NCBI RefSeq assembly: GCF_010993975.1
Contig: NZ_JAACZO010000001.1
Location: forward strand, 62,001 to 126,000
Reading direction: 5' to 3'
Length of the DNA: 64,000 bases
DNA from: Halomonas faecis
GTDB taxonomy: Bacteria > Pseudomonadota > Gammaproteobacteria > Pseudomonadales > Halomonadaceae
Positions 9,219-17,492 of the stretch are shown in pieces. Each line of letters opens with the position of its first letter. Positions within the stretch are counted from its first letter, which is position 1. The notes under the pieces were generated by a model. That model searched no databases, was not told the DNA's origin, and saw only the letters and a list, made by a program, of their open reading frames with translations. The translations under genes were made by a program, and so were the position numbers.

Positions 9219-10031
9219 TCATTCCCACAAGGCGAGGCCCCACACCCACAACGCCATGAGAGCGAAGTGGCCGGGGTACCAGGCGAGCCACAGCCAGCGT
9301 GGCATGGCGAAAGGCACGGCCGGAGTGAGGCGGTGGGCACCGGCGGCCAGTCCCAGCACCGCCAGGCTGGTGGCGATGGCGAACGATTTGGCGATAGGCC
9401 TGCTGTTGAGCAGGCCGGTCGCCACCAGCGCCGGTATGGCGCAAGCCACCGCGGTGAGCCGTTGGGGCATGGCGGGTCCGGTGTGGTGGAGGCGGTGCAT
9501 GGCCAGCATGAACAGCGGAATCAGCAGCAGGCCCTCGTGACCGTACTCGACCCAGTCGCCCAGCCACTGCCAGGCCAGCAGCGAGGCCAGCGTGGCCAGC
9601 ACCAGCCAGAGCGCACCGACGTCCCGTCGCCGGTGATGTTCCAGCAGGGCGTTCAGCATGGCTCCCCAACTCAGCCCGAGCGAGAGGGTGAAGCAGACGT
9701 TGAGGATGAAGGCGTCGGAAGCCCGAGGCATCATCATGTAAGGCAACTGGGCGATCAGCCCGATCACCAGTATGCGCCGGGCGTAGCGAAGCGGGTTGCG
9801 AGTGTTGAACAGCCCGTGCCAGGCGACCATGGCGGCAAACAGCGGGAAGGCAATGCGTCCGAAGGATGAGCCCGCCGACTCCAGCTGCCAGTCGTTGGGC
9901 AGCACGTAACGGGTCAGGTGGTCGAAGGTCATGGTGATGAGCGCCAGCCACTGTCCCCAGCCGGTCCAGGTGGAGGCGGGGCGTGATGGGGCAGTGACGG
10001 GGCGTGTGATCATGGGGCTTGGGACATACAT
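9219..10031 (-). CDS. TraX-like membrane protein
   Basis: The product is a 270-aa integral membrane protein with about eight hydrophobic segments. The pattern LITMTFDHLTRYVLP followed by GRIAFPLFAAMVAW fits the TraX family. Its founding member acetylates F-pilin, but chromosomal homologues have no proven role. ATG at 10031 follows GGGAGGACAGG and is preferred over much longer in-frame options. It converges with purK and diverges from the amidotransferase gene. Confidence 0.75.
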   Translation of the reverse strand: MYVPSPMITRPVTAPSRPASTWTGWGQWLALITMTFDHLTRYVLPNDWQLESAGSSFGRIAFPLFAAMVAWHGLFNTRNPLRYARRILVIGLIAQLPYMMMPRASDAFILNVCFTLSLGLSWGAMLNALLEHHRRRDVGALWLVLATLASLLAWQWLGDWVEYGHEGLLLIPLFMLAMHRLHHTGPAMPQRLTAVACAIPALVATGLLNSRPIAKSFAIATSLAVLGLAAGAHRLTPAVPFAMPRWLWLAWYPGHFALMALWVWGLALWE

Positions 10032-10164
10032 CCTGTCCTCCCGGGTCTTTCCGATGACGATAGCGATGCGTTGACCGGCGGCTGTACTCTGGGGTTCCCT
10101 GTTGCCAGGGCGCGACACCGGCCGGTATGCGAAGGCCAACGACGAGGAGGCGCAAGGATAAAGA

Positions 10165-10893
10165 ATGAGGATCGGTCTGCTGCAGTGCGATGATGTGGCC
10201 CCGGAGCTGCGCGAGCGGCACGGCAACTACCCCGAGATGTTCGCGCAGTTGTTTGCCGCCGTGGATTCGAACCTGAGCTGGCGCGTGTGGCGCTGCCTCG
10301 ACGGCGAGTTCCCCGATGGCGTCGAGGCGGTGGATGCCTGGATGACCACCGGCGCGAAATTCAGCGTCAATGACGATCTGCCGTGGATCGCCGATCTCGA
10401 AGCCTTCGTGCGGACCCTATGGCAGGCCGGCAAGCCGCTGGTGGGAATCTGCTTCGGTCACCAGCTGATCGCCAAGGCACTGGGTGGCCGGGTGATCCAG
10501 AGCCCCCGAGGCTGGGGCGTGGGCCTGTCGTTCAACCAGGTGACCGAGCGGCCCGAGTGGATGGCGCCGGCGCAGGATACGCTCGACCTGGTGGTGAGCC
10601 ACCAGGATCAGGTGGTCGAGTTGCCGCCCGGTGCGCGGGTGCTGGGCGGCAGCGACTTCTGTCCTGCCTACCTGATGCAGGTAGGGGAGCACTTCCTGGG
10701 CGTGCAGGGCCATCCCGAGTTCACCAAGGCGTACTCCCGCGACCTGATGGCGCTGCGTGCCGGGGACATCGGCGACGCCCGCGTGCGGGAAGGCGAGGCG
10801 TCGCTGACGTCGCCGGTGGACGATACCCTGATGGCGCGCTGGATTCTCGCCTTCCTGCGTCGTGCGATGCACCACCCAGTGCATGTCGGCTAG
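10165..10893 (+). CDS. Class I glutamine amidotransferase (GMP synthase-like domain protein)
   Basis: The product is a 242-aa stand-alone glutaminase-type protein. The nucleophile elbow GICFGHQ places the catalytic Cys at residue 96, and VQGHPEF supplies the His (about 183) and Glu (about 185) of the triad. Such single-domain proteins split glutamine or hydrolyse gamma-glutamyl bonds. No synthetase partner lies next to it, so the acceptor is unknown. AGGATAAAG precedes the ATG. Its end overlaps the antiporter start by 11 bp. Confidence 0.85.
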   Translation: MRIGLLQCDDVAPELRERHGNYPEMFAQLFAAVDSNLSWRVWRCLDGEFPDGVEAVDAWMTTGAKFSVNDDLPWIADLEAFVRTLWQAGKPLVGICFGHQLIAKALGGRVIQSPRGWGVGLSFNQVTERPEWMAPAQDTLDLVVSHQDQVVELPPGARVLGGSDFCPAYLMQVGEHFLGVQGHPEFTKAYSRDLMALRAGDIGDARVREGEASLTSPVDDTLMARWILAFLRRAMHHPVHVG

Positions 10894-12076
10894 TTCGCTA
10901 CCCTGGGAGGCACCGTCATCGGCGACGGCAGCCCTGGTGCTGCTGGGCGTGATCCTGTCCAGCAGCATCCTGGCCGATGCCCTGGCAGCACGCACCCGGC
11001 TGCCGCGCATTTCCCTGCTGGTGCTGGTTGGCGTGGGGGTGGCGTTCGTGCAGCAGGCGCTGCTTGGGCATTCGGACGCACGTCCGCTGGACGGGCTTGG
11101 CGAACCCTTGATTCAAGTGGCCTTGGTGATGGTCGCTTTCCTGCTGGGCGGGGAATTGACCCGGGATCGTTTGCGGCATACCGGCCCTTTGATTCTCATC
11201 GTTTCGCTGTCGGTCATCGCGGTGGGGGTGCTGGCGGTTGGCATCGGGCTGTGGCTGCTGGGGTTTCCCCTGGTGGTGGCGGCCAGCCTGGCAGCCATTT
11301 CGGTGGCCACCGACCCGGCCGCGGTGAGCGAAACGGTGCGCGAGAGCGGCGACACTCGACTGCGTGCCCGCTTGCTGATGGGCATCGTTGCCATCGACGA
11401 TGGCTGGGGCGTGCTGGCCTTCGGGCTGACCATGGCACTGCTGGGCTGGTGGCTCTCGGGGGAAGGCAGTCTGGCGCTGCTGCATGCCGCCTGGGAGCTG
11501 GGCGGAGCGCTGCTGCTCGGTGCCCTAGTGGGGCTACCGGCAGCCTGGCTGACGGGACGCCTGCGTCCCGGCGAGCCCACTCAGGTCGAGGCCATTGCGC
11601 TGATCCTGCTGCTCGCCGGCCTGGCCGACTGGCTGGATGTCTCTGCCCTGCTTGCTGCCATGGTGGCGGGTGCGCTGGTGGCCAACCTGTCGCGCCACCA
11701 CACCCGCTCGTTCAGCGAGATCGAGCACATCGAGTGGCCCTTCCTGGTGTTCTTCTTCGTGCTTTCCGGGGCGAGCGTCGACCTGATGCGGTTGGACGAT
11801 GCGCTGGGGCTGACGCTGGCTTATCTGCTGCTGCGCCTGGGCGGGCGTTATCTGGGCGGCGTGCTCGGCGTGCGCCTGGCCCGTTCTCGCCAGGCCGAGC
11901 TACCCCATGACATCGGTCTGGCGCTGACGCCCCAGGCCGGCGTGGCCATGGGCATGGCGTTGCTGGCCATGGAACGCTTTCCGGAGCACGGTGGCGTACT
12001 GATCGCTGCCGTCGTGGCGTCCACCGTGGTCTTCGAAGTGCTGGGACCGCTGATGGTGCGCCGCGTTCTGCGCTGA
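10883..12076 (+). CDS. Cation:proton antiporter (CPA family)
   Basis: The product is a 397-aa membrane protein with about 12 hydrophobic segments. Conserved features include SVATDPAAVSETV and the IDDGWGVLAFG stretch (near residues 170-180), where acidic residues carry the exchanged ions in CPA antiporters. It probably exchanges Na+ or K+ for protons in the inner membrane, which suits a halophile; ion specificity cannot be told. ATG 10883 is chosen within the overlap with the amidotransferase. It converges with cadA, with a gap of six bases. Confidence 0.85.
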   Translation: MSASSLPWEAPSSATAALVLLGVILSSSILADALAARTRLPRISLLVLVGVGVAFVQQALLGHSDARPLDGLGEPLIQVALVMVAFLLGGELTRDRLRHTGPLILIVSLSVIAVGVLAVGIGLWLLGFPLVVAASLAAISVATDPAAVSETVRESGDTRLRARLLMGIVAIDDGWGVLAFGLTMALLGWWLSGEGSLALLHAAWELGGALLLGALVGLPAAWLTGRLRPGEPTQVEAIALILLLAGLADWLDVSALLAAMVAGALVANLSRHHTRSFSEIEHIEWPFLVFFFVLSGASVDLMRLDDALGLTLAYLLLRLGGRYLGGVLGVRLARSRQAELPHDIGLALTPQAGVAMGMALLAMERFPEHGGVLIAAVVASTVVFEVLGPLMVRRVLR

Positions 12077-12082
12077 CTGCCG

Positions 12083-14335
12083 TCATGGCTGGGCAGGCTG
12101 GGGATCCTTGGATTGACGGCTGGCGCGGCCTTCACCGGCGCGCGACGGCGAGTCGGTGAGCAGGCGTAGCCCGTTGGCCACGACCAGCAGACTGGACCCC
12201 ATGTCGGCGAACACCGCCATCCACAGCGTGGCGTGACCGCTGAAGGCCAGTACCAGGAAGACCGCCTTGATGCCCAGCGCCAGAACGATGTTCTGGATCA
12301 GTATCCGATGCGTGGCATGCGACAGGTCGAGGAAGTCGTTCAAGCGCTGCGGGTCATCGTCCATCAGCGCCACGTCGGCGGTCTCGATGGCGGCATCGCT
12401 ACCGGCAGCTCCCATGGCGAAGCCGATGTCGGCGCGGGCCAGGGCGGGTGCATCGTTGATGCCATCGCCTACCATCCCCACGGATCCCTGGCGGGAGCGC
12501 GACTCGATCATGGCCAGCTTTTCGTCAGGCAGCAGGGCGCCGCGGGCTTCGTCGATGCCCGCCGCTTCGGCGATGCGGGCGACGCTGGCCGGGTTGTCGC
12601 CACTGAGCATCAATGTCTTCACGCCGCGCGCGTGCAGGGCCTCGACCGCGGCGCGGCTCGTCTCGCGCAGCGGGTCGCTGACGGCGAACAGTGCCAGCGG
12701 CCTGTCTCCTTCGCCGAGCAGCACCACCGTTTCCCCTCGCGCCTCGCGCTCGGCCAGCCGTTCGGCCAGTGCCTCGTCCAGCCTGGCGTGCGCCTCCAGC
12801 AGTCGGCGGTTGCCGAGCCACACTGGGCGCTCTTCGAAGGTGGCGACGATGCCTTGGCCGGGCCGTTCGTTGACCTCGCTCACCTCGAGCGGGGCGATGC
12901 CGGCCTCTGTCGCTGCCGTGGCGATGGCGGCGGAAACCGGGTGCCCGGAGCGGGTGGCGAGCCCCGCGGCGAGCGCGGTCAGGCGCTGGCGTGTCGCGTC
13001 GTCCAGGCTGTCGTCGACGGCTTCCCAGTGGCTTTGCACCGGCTTGCCGCGGGTCAGGGTGCCGGTCTTGTCGAGGGCGAGCCAGGCCAGGCGATGGCCT
13101 TGCTCGAGGAAGGCGCCGCCCTTGATCAGGATGCCGCGCCGCGCCCCGGCGGCCAGGCCGCTGACGACGGTCACCGGAGTGGCGATCACCAGCGCACAGG
13201 GACAGGCGATCACCAGCAGCACCAGGCCGAGGTAGATGCCTTCGAACCAGCCGACGCCGAACAGCCACGGCCAGGCTAGCGCGGCGACGATGGCCAGTGC
13301 GAATACCGCGGGCGTATAGATTGCCGCGAAGCGGTCGATGAAGCGCTGGGTGGGGGCACGGTTCGCCTGGGCCCGTTCCACGGCGTGGATGATGCGTGCC
13401 AGCGTCGTGTCGCTGGCGGCGCGGGTGGTGCGATAGGTGAATTCGCCGTTGCGGTTGATGCTGCCGGCGAAGACGCTCGCCCTGGGTGCCTTGTCCACCG
13501 GCAGGCTTTCACCGGTGATGGGCGATTCGTCCAGCGTCGGGTGACCCGCTTCCACCTCGCCATCCAGAGCCAGGCGCTCGCCGGCGCGTACCCGCACGAG
13601 GCTGCCCACGCCAACCGATTCGGCCGGCTGGCGTTCGAAACGGCCGTCGGCCTGGGCCACGTTGGCCGTTTCCGGGGCCAGGTCGAGCAGCTCGCGGATG
13701 GCGCGTCGAGCGCGGCCCAGGGAGCGCGCCTCGATGCGTTCGGCGAGGGTGAAGAGCACGATCACCATGGCCGCTTCGGCCCAATGGCCGATGAGCAGTG
13801 CGCCGGTGACGGCCACGCTCATCAGGGTGTTGATGTTGAGCGTGCGGTGGCGCAGAGCGATGAAGCCCTTCTTCCAGGTGGGCAGGCCGACCAGCAGGAT
13901 GGCGGTCAGTGCCAGAATGCCGGGCAGCCAGGGTGTGGCGAGGGCGGCCCATTCGCTCGCTTCGGCGGTCAGGGCGATCAGGGCCGCCACGACCAGCTTG
14001 CCCCAGGGTTCGCGCTCGCTGGGCGGTTCGGAACGACGGGTTGCGTCCAGGGTTTCCGCCGTCATGCCGGTGGCGGCGATGCGCTGACGGATCGTCTCCT
14101 CGTCGGCGTCGCGGTGGTGCACGGTGAGTACGCGCCCCATCAGGTCGAACTCGAGGGCCTCGATGCCGGGCATGCCCTCGAGAGCGCGGCGCAGCAGTCC
14201 CTCTTCGGTGGGGCAGCACATGTCGGCAATGTGCAGGCGCAGTGGGCGCGTCCCGGCTGGAGCGCCCTCGGCGGTGGAGGATGAGTCGAACTCACGTGCC
14301 TCGCAGCAGCCATCGCAGGTCGGTCGTGTGGTCAT
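12083..14335 (-). CDS. cadA: Cd/Zn/Pb-exporting P1B-type ATPase
   Basis: The product is a 750-aa heavy-metal pump. The N-terminus has a Cys-rich CDGCCEAREFD patch and an HMA domain with MCCPTEEG (about residues 39-46). The core carries TGES, the channel motif ACPCALVIAT (about 377) and the phosphorylation site DKTGTLTRGK (Asp about 421), then GDGINDAPAL. It exports divalent soft metals from the cytoplasm. ATG 14335 follows AAGGAG and matches the start of the Cys-rich segment. A MerR-type promoter and the divergent cadR gene lie upstream. Confidence 0.95.
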   Translation of the reverse strand: MTTRPTCDGCCEAREFDSSSTAEGAPAGTRPLRLHIADMCCPTEEGLLRRALEGMPGIEALEFDLMGRVLTVHHRDADEETIRQRIAATGMTAETLDATRRSEPPSEREPWGKLVVAALIALTAEASEWAALATPWLPGILALTAILLVGLPTWKKGFIALRHRTLNINTLMSVAVTGALLIGHWAEAAMVIVLFTLAERIEARSLGRARRAIRELLDLAPETANVAQADGRFERQPAESVGVGSLVRVRAGERLALDGEVEAGHPTLDESPITGESLPVDKAPRASVFAGSINRNGEFTYRTTRAASDTTLARIIHAVERAQANRAPTQRFIDRFAAIYTPAVFALAIVAALAWPWLFGVGWFEGIYLGLVLLVIACPCALVIATPVTVVSGLAAGARRGILIKGGAFLEQGHRLAWLALDKTGTLTRGKPVQSHWEAVDDSLDDATRQRLTALAAGLATRSGHPVSAAIATAATEAGIAPLEVSEVNERPGQGIVATFEERPVWLGNRRLLEAHARLDEALAERLAEREARGETVVLLGEGDRPLALFAVSDPLRETSRAAVEALHARGVKTLMLSGDNPASVARIAEAAGIDEARGALLPDEKLAMIESRSRQGSVGMVGDGINDAPALARADIGFAMGAAGSDAAIETADVALMDDDPQRLNDFLDLSHATHRILIQNIVLALGIKAVFLVLAFSGHATLWMAVFADMGSSLLVVANGLRLLTDSPSRAGEGRASRQSKDPQPAQP

Positions 14336-14362
14336 GTCGGGCTCCTTGCCAATTCTGTCTAC

Positions 14363-14393
14363 ATGACACACCCTGTAGTGGCTATAGGGTCAA
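14363..14393 (-). promoter_or_regulatory. MerR-type promoter of cadA (-35, 19-bp spacer, -10)
   Basis: On the minus strand, TTGACC (14388-14393) and TGTCAT (14363-14368) are separated by exactly 19 bp. This overlong spacer is the mark of promoters activated by MerR-family metal sensors. The spacer contains the cadR operator. Confidence 0.85.
14370..14390 (-). promoter_or_regulatory. CadR operator in cadA promoter
   Basis: ACCCTGTAG-N3-CTATAGGGT is a nearly perfect dyad (one mismatch pair) centred between the -35 and -10 boxes. It fits operators of CadR/PbrR-type regulators, and cadR is encoded 190 bp away. Confidence 0.85.
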
Positions 14394-14439
14394 GGTTTCT
14401 TTGCTGCTCGAGTGCAAGGCCATGGCCGGAGGCAACGAG

Positions 14440-14538
14440 GGGCGCCGGGGACAGGTCGGAAAGGAGGTCCTCAGCCATGGATGGCTGAGGTAGCGTCCAG
14501 GGAGGGATTCATAGCGCCTCCTTGTAGACCTGTCGACG
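14440..14538 (+). repeat. Dispersed ~100-bp element, copy A
   Basis: The copy starts with GGGCGCCGGGGACAGGTC and ends with GACCTGTC. The end sequences GACAGGTC (14450-14457) and GACCTGTC (14527-14534) pair. The centre is a perfect hairpin, CCTCAGCCAT (14469-14478) with ATGGCTGAGG (14481-14490). The core TAGCGTCCAGGGAGGGATTC follows. Close copies lie at 40806 (+) and 47144 (-), with a decayed one at 2388. It sits in the 5' region of cadR. Confidence 0.9.
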
Positions 14539-14579
14539 GATCAGCCCCGAGTGATATCGCTGCTTGGTAGGGAGATGTC

Positions 14580-15047
14580 ATGAAAATCGGCGAACTCGCC
14601 TCAGCCACCGGCTGCGCAGTGGAAACGGTCCGCTACTATGAGCGTGAGGGGCTGTTGCCCGAACCGGCGCGCAGTGCGGCCAATTATCGGCTCTACGGCG
14701 ATGCCCACGCTCAGCGGCTGCGCTTCATCCGCCACTGTCGGGCGCTCGACATGACCCTCGACGAGATCCGCACCCTGCTCGACTACCACGACCGCCCCCG
14801 CCAGCCCTGCGATGCTGTCAACGGCCTGGTGGACGAGCATCTCGCCCACGTGGAGGCGCGCATCGCTCAGCTGGAGGCGCTGCGCGAGGCCCTGATCAAT
14901 TTGCGCGCGCGTTGCGAGGGGGCGGCGGACTCGGCGCATTGCGGCATTCTGCAGGAGCTATCGCAGCCGCTGGGCGACGCGGCGCTGGCGGTGCCGAACG
15001 AGGCGAGTCATGTGCCGGGGGCACACCGTGGCGGTGGGGCGGGCTGA
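14580..15047 (+). CDS. cadR: Cd(II)/Pb(II)-responsive MerR-family regulator
   Basis: The product is a 155-aa dimeric metal sensor that activates cadA by twisting its 19-bp-spaced promoter. The N-terminal MerR helix-turn-helix (MKIGELASATGCAVETVRYYERE) is followed by a long dimer helix and a C-terminal metal loop. Cysteines 77, 112 and 121 sit where CadR/PbrR proteins bind Cd or Pb, which separates it from ZntR and CueR types. It is divergent from cadA. Dispersed-repeat copy A occupies most of its leader. Confidence 0.93.
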   Translation: MKIGELASATGCAVETVRYYEREGLLPEPARSAANYRLYGDAHAQRLRFIRHCRALDMTLDEIRTLLDYHDRPRQPCDAVNGLVDEHLAHVEARIAQLEALREALINLRARCEGAADSAHCGILQELSQPLGDAALAVPNEASHVPGAHRGGGAG

Positions 15048-15050
15048 ACG

Positions 15051-15082
15051 CACATCGCCCCGGCCAAGGCCGGGGCGATGTG
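15051..15082. terminator. Bidirectional terminator between cadR and the ABC operon
   Basis: CACATCGCCCCGGCC and GGCCGGGGCGATGTG form a perfect 15-bp stem with a 2-base loop. It lies between the convergent ends of cadR and the binding-protein gene and can serve both. Confidence 0.75.
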
Positions 15083-15128
15083 GGAGTCGAGGCTCATCGA
15101 ACGCGCTGGCGGTCATCCGCCGTGGCAC

Positions 15129-15899
15129 TCATTCCTCGCCGAAATACTTGGCGTGGATCTCGTCGTAAGTGCCGTTCTCCTGCAGGGTGGCGAGCGCTTG
15201 GTTGAAGGCCTCGGCCAGTGCCTCGTCACGCTGGCGGAAGGCGATGCCGAAGCCTTCGCCGAAGTACTCCTTGGGTTCGGTGATCATCTCGCCGACCACC
15301 TTGTAATCGCCGGCCTCGCTGTCCAGCAGGGTGGATTTGCCGATGGGGAAGTCGAGGAAGACGGCATCGAGCCGGCCGGAGTCCATGTCGAGGACCATGT
15401 CGTCGGCGGTGGCATAGCGATTGACGTCGGCCACGTCGCCGTACATGTCGGTGACGTAGTTGTCCTGCAGGGTGCCGCGCTGCACGCCGATGGTCATGCC
15501 TTCCAGCGTCTCGTCGGAGGGCGTGCCGATCTCCACGTCGGCGGGAGCGAACCAGGCGGAGGGCGGAGTGATGTAGGGATCGGAGAACAGCACCTGCTCG
15601 CGGCGCTCTTCATTGATGGTCATCGACGACATGATGGCGTCGTACTTGCGGGCCATCAGGCCGGGGATGATGCCGTCCCAACCCTGCACGACCCACTCGC
15701 ACTGGATGCCGATCTCGGCGCACATGGCGTTGCCCAGGTCGATGTCGAAGCCGGTGAGTTCGCCGTCCGGCGTGCGGTACTCCATGGGCTCGTAGGGTAC
15801 GTCGACGCCGATGCGAATGTCGCGAACCTCGGCGTTGGCGGTGCCGGCGATCAGGGCAGCGCTCAGGGCGCCGAGGCTCAGGATCTTCTGGATCTTCAT
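15129..15899 (-). CDS. ABC transporter substrate-binding protein, basic amino acid type
   Basis: The product is a 256-aa periplasmic binding protein of the HisJ/ArtJ/AotJ group. A Sec signal peptide (about residues 1-23, ending NANA) is followed by IGVDVPYEPMEYRTPDGELTG-type family sequence, GFDIDLGNAMC and later FSDPYI. It is the last gene of the operon, 136 bp after the permease gene, a spacing that often lets binding proteins be made in excess. An arginine/ornithine ligand is inferred from the AstE/AotO-like gene at the operon head. Confidence 0.88.
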   Translation of the reverse strand: MKIQKILSLGALSAALIAGTANAEVRDIRIGVDVPYEPMEYRTPDGELTGFDIDLGNAMCAEIGIQCEWVVQGWDGIIPGLMARKYDAIMSSMTINEERREQVLFSDPYITPPSAWFAPADVEIGTPSDETLEGMTIGVQRGTLQDNYVTDMYGDVADVNRYATADDMVLDMDSGRLDAVFLDFPIGKSTLLDSEAGDYKVVGEMITEPKEYFGEGFGIAFRQRDEALAEAFNQALATLQENGTYDEIHAKYFGEE

Positions 15900-16035
15900 G
15901 GTTGTTGTCCCCTGTGTTGGGTGGATGCACCTCGTGGGTGATGACAGGCCAACCTTAGCGGATAGCCGGATGGCCCGGAAGGGGGAATCGGCGCGGGTTT
16001 AAACGCCGGTTCCCAACGCACGTTTTACGTTCGGC

Positions 16036-16767
16036 TCAGCCGCCGGCCGGCTTGAGGTGAGCCAGCAGCCGCTTCTCCAGCCAGCGGAAGAAAAAGAGGA
16101 TGGCGAAGGTCACGCACAGGTAGATGGCCGCCACGAACAGGAAGGCGTCGAAGGGCGCATAGTAGCGGGCGTAGACGAAGCGGGCCGCTCCGGTCAGATC
16201 CATGATGGTGACCACGCTGGCAATGGCGCTGGCGTGGAGCATGAAGATCACCTCGTTGCCATAGGCGGGCAGGGCGCGACGGAAGGCGCTGGGCAGCACG
16301 ATGCGCCGCATCATCAGGCGACGCGACATGCCGTAGGCCCGCGCCGCTTCGATTTCGCCGCGCGGCGTGGCCTTGATGGCGCCGTGGAAGATCTCGGTGG
16401 TATAGGCCGCCGTGTTGAGGGTGAAGGCGATCAGGGCCGGCACGAAGGGCTTTTCGAGAATCGCCCACAGCCAGGTTTCCTGAATGCCCTCCACGAACAC
16501 CACGCCGTAGTAGATCAGATAGAGCTGCACCAGCAGGGGGGTGCCGCGGAACACGTAGGTATAGGCGAAGATTGGCCACTTGACCCAGGAGCGTTGGGAC
16601 CCCCGGCCGATGGCCAGCGGCACCGCCGCCACCAGGCCGATGACCAGCGACAGGAACACCAGCTGCACGGTAGTCACCAGACCCTCACCGTAATAGGAGA
16701 GGGTCTGCAGCGTGAAGATGCTGTTGTCGGCCAGCAGGCCTTCCAGGCGTTCGAGCAGAGCTTCCAT
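16036..16767 (-). CDS. Amino-acid ABC transporter permease, HisM/AotM-like
   Basis: The product is a 243-aa inner-membrane permease with about five hydrophobic segments. The EAA loop reads EIEAARAYGMSRRLMMRRI, and FRGTPLLVQLYLIYYG is the typical N-terminal family stretch. It pairs with the second permease encoded just upstream; the two genes overlap as TGATG, which fixes the start at 16767. It imports basic amino acids with the neighbouring ATPase. Confidence 0.9.
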   Translation of the reverse strand: MEALLERLEGLLADNSIFTLQTLSYYGEGLVTTVQLVFLSLVIGLVAAVPLAIGRGSQRSWVKWPIFAYTYVFRGTPLLVQLYLIYYGVVFVEGIQETWLWAILEKPFVPALIAFTLNTAAYTTEIFHGAIKATPRGEIEAARAYGMSRRLMMRRIVLPSAFRRALPAYGNEVIFMLHASAIASVVTIMDLTGAARFVYARYYAPFDAFLFVAAIYLCVTFAILFFFRWLEKRLLAHLKPAGG

Positions 16768-17471
16768 CACTCCACCTCCCCGTAGCCGATGTTGTAGCGC
16801 TTCTGCAGTCGGGCGAAGATCCACTCCGAGACGCTGGCGATCAGCAGATAGATCGCTGCCACGATGAGCATGAAGGTAAAGGGTTCACGAGTGGCCTTGG
16901 AGGCCTCGGCCGCCACGCGAACCATGTCGGAGAGACCGATTACCGACACCAGGGCGGTGGTCTTGAGCAGCACCATCCAGTTGTTGGAAATGCCTGGCAG
17001 CGCGTGGCGCATCATCAGCGGGAAACGGATGCGCCGAAACACCAGCCAGGGGCCCATGCCGTAGGCGCGACCGGCTTCGATCTGTCCCGAGTCCACCGCC
17101 ATGAAGGCGCCGCGGAAGGTCTCGCCCATGTAGGCGCCGAAGATCAGGCCGATGGTGACCACGCCGGCCACGAATTCGTTGATGTTGATGAAGATGTCGA
17201 TGTCGAACTGGTAATAGAGCCAGTCGGTGAACAGGTTGACGCCCATCTGGCCGCCGAAGAACAGCAGCATCATCAGCACCAGGTCGGGAACGCCACGGAT
17301 GACGGTGGTATAGAGGGTGCCGAGGCGGTGGGCCAGCCAGCTGCGCGACATCTTGGCGCTGGCGGTGAGCAGGCCGAGCACGACGGCTAGCACCAGCGAC
17401 AGCAGTGCCAGCTCGATGGTGATCAGGGCGCCCTCGGCGAGGCGCGGGCCGTAGCCATGCAGGTCGATCAT
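16767..17471 (-). CDS. Amino-acid ABC transporter permease, HisQ/AotQ-like
   Basis: The product is a 234-aa permease. It has RGVPDLVLMMLLFFGGQ, typical of HisQ-type proteins, and an EAA loop QIEAGRAYGMGPWLVFRRI. It forms a heterodimeric channel with the HisM-like product. It follows the ATPase gene by 21 bp and overlaps the next permease gene by one base. Confidence 0.9.
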   Translation of the reverse strand: MIDLHGYGPRLAEGALITIELALLSLVLAVVLGLLTASAKMSRSWLAHRLGTLYTTVIRGVPDLVLMMLLFFGGQMGVNLFTDWLYYQFDIDIFININEFVAGVVTIGLIFGAYMGETFRGAFMAVDSGQIEAGRAYGMGPWLVFRRIRFPLMMRHALPGISNNWMVLLKTTALVSVIGLSDMVRVAAEASKATREPFTFMLIVAAIYLLIASVSEWIFARLQKRYNIGYGEVE

Positions 17472-17492
17472 GACGTTCTCCTCACGTGCCCG

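Noticed and set aside
14440..14538. Dispersed element read as an insertion sequence or CRISPR repeat
   Set aside because: Copies are about 100 bp, far apart, without transposase, target duplication or spacer arrays.
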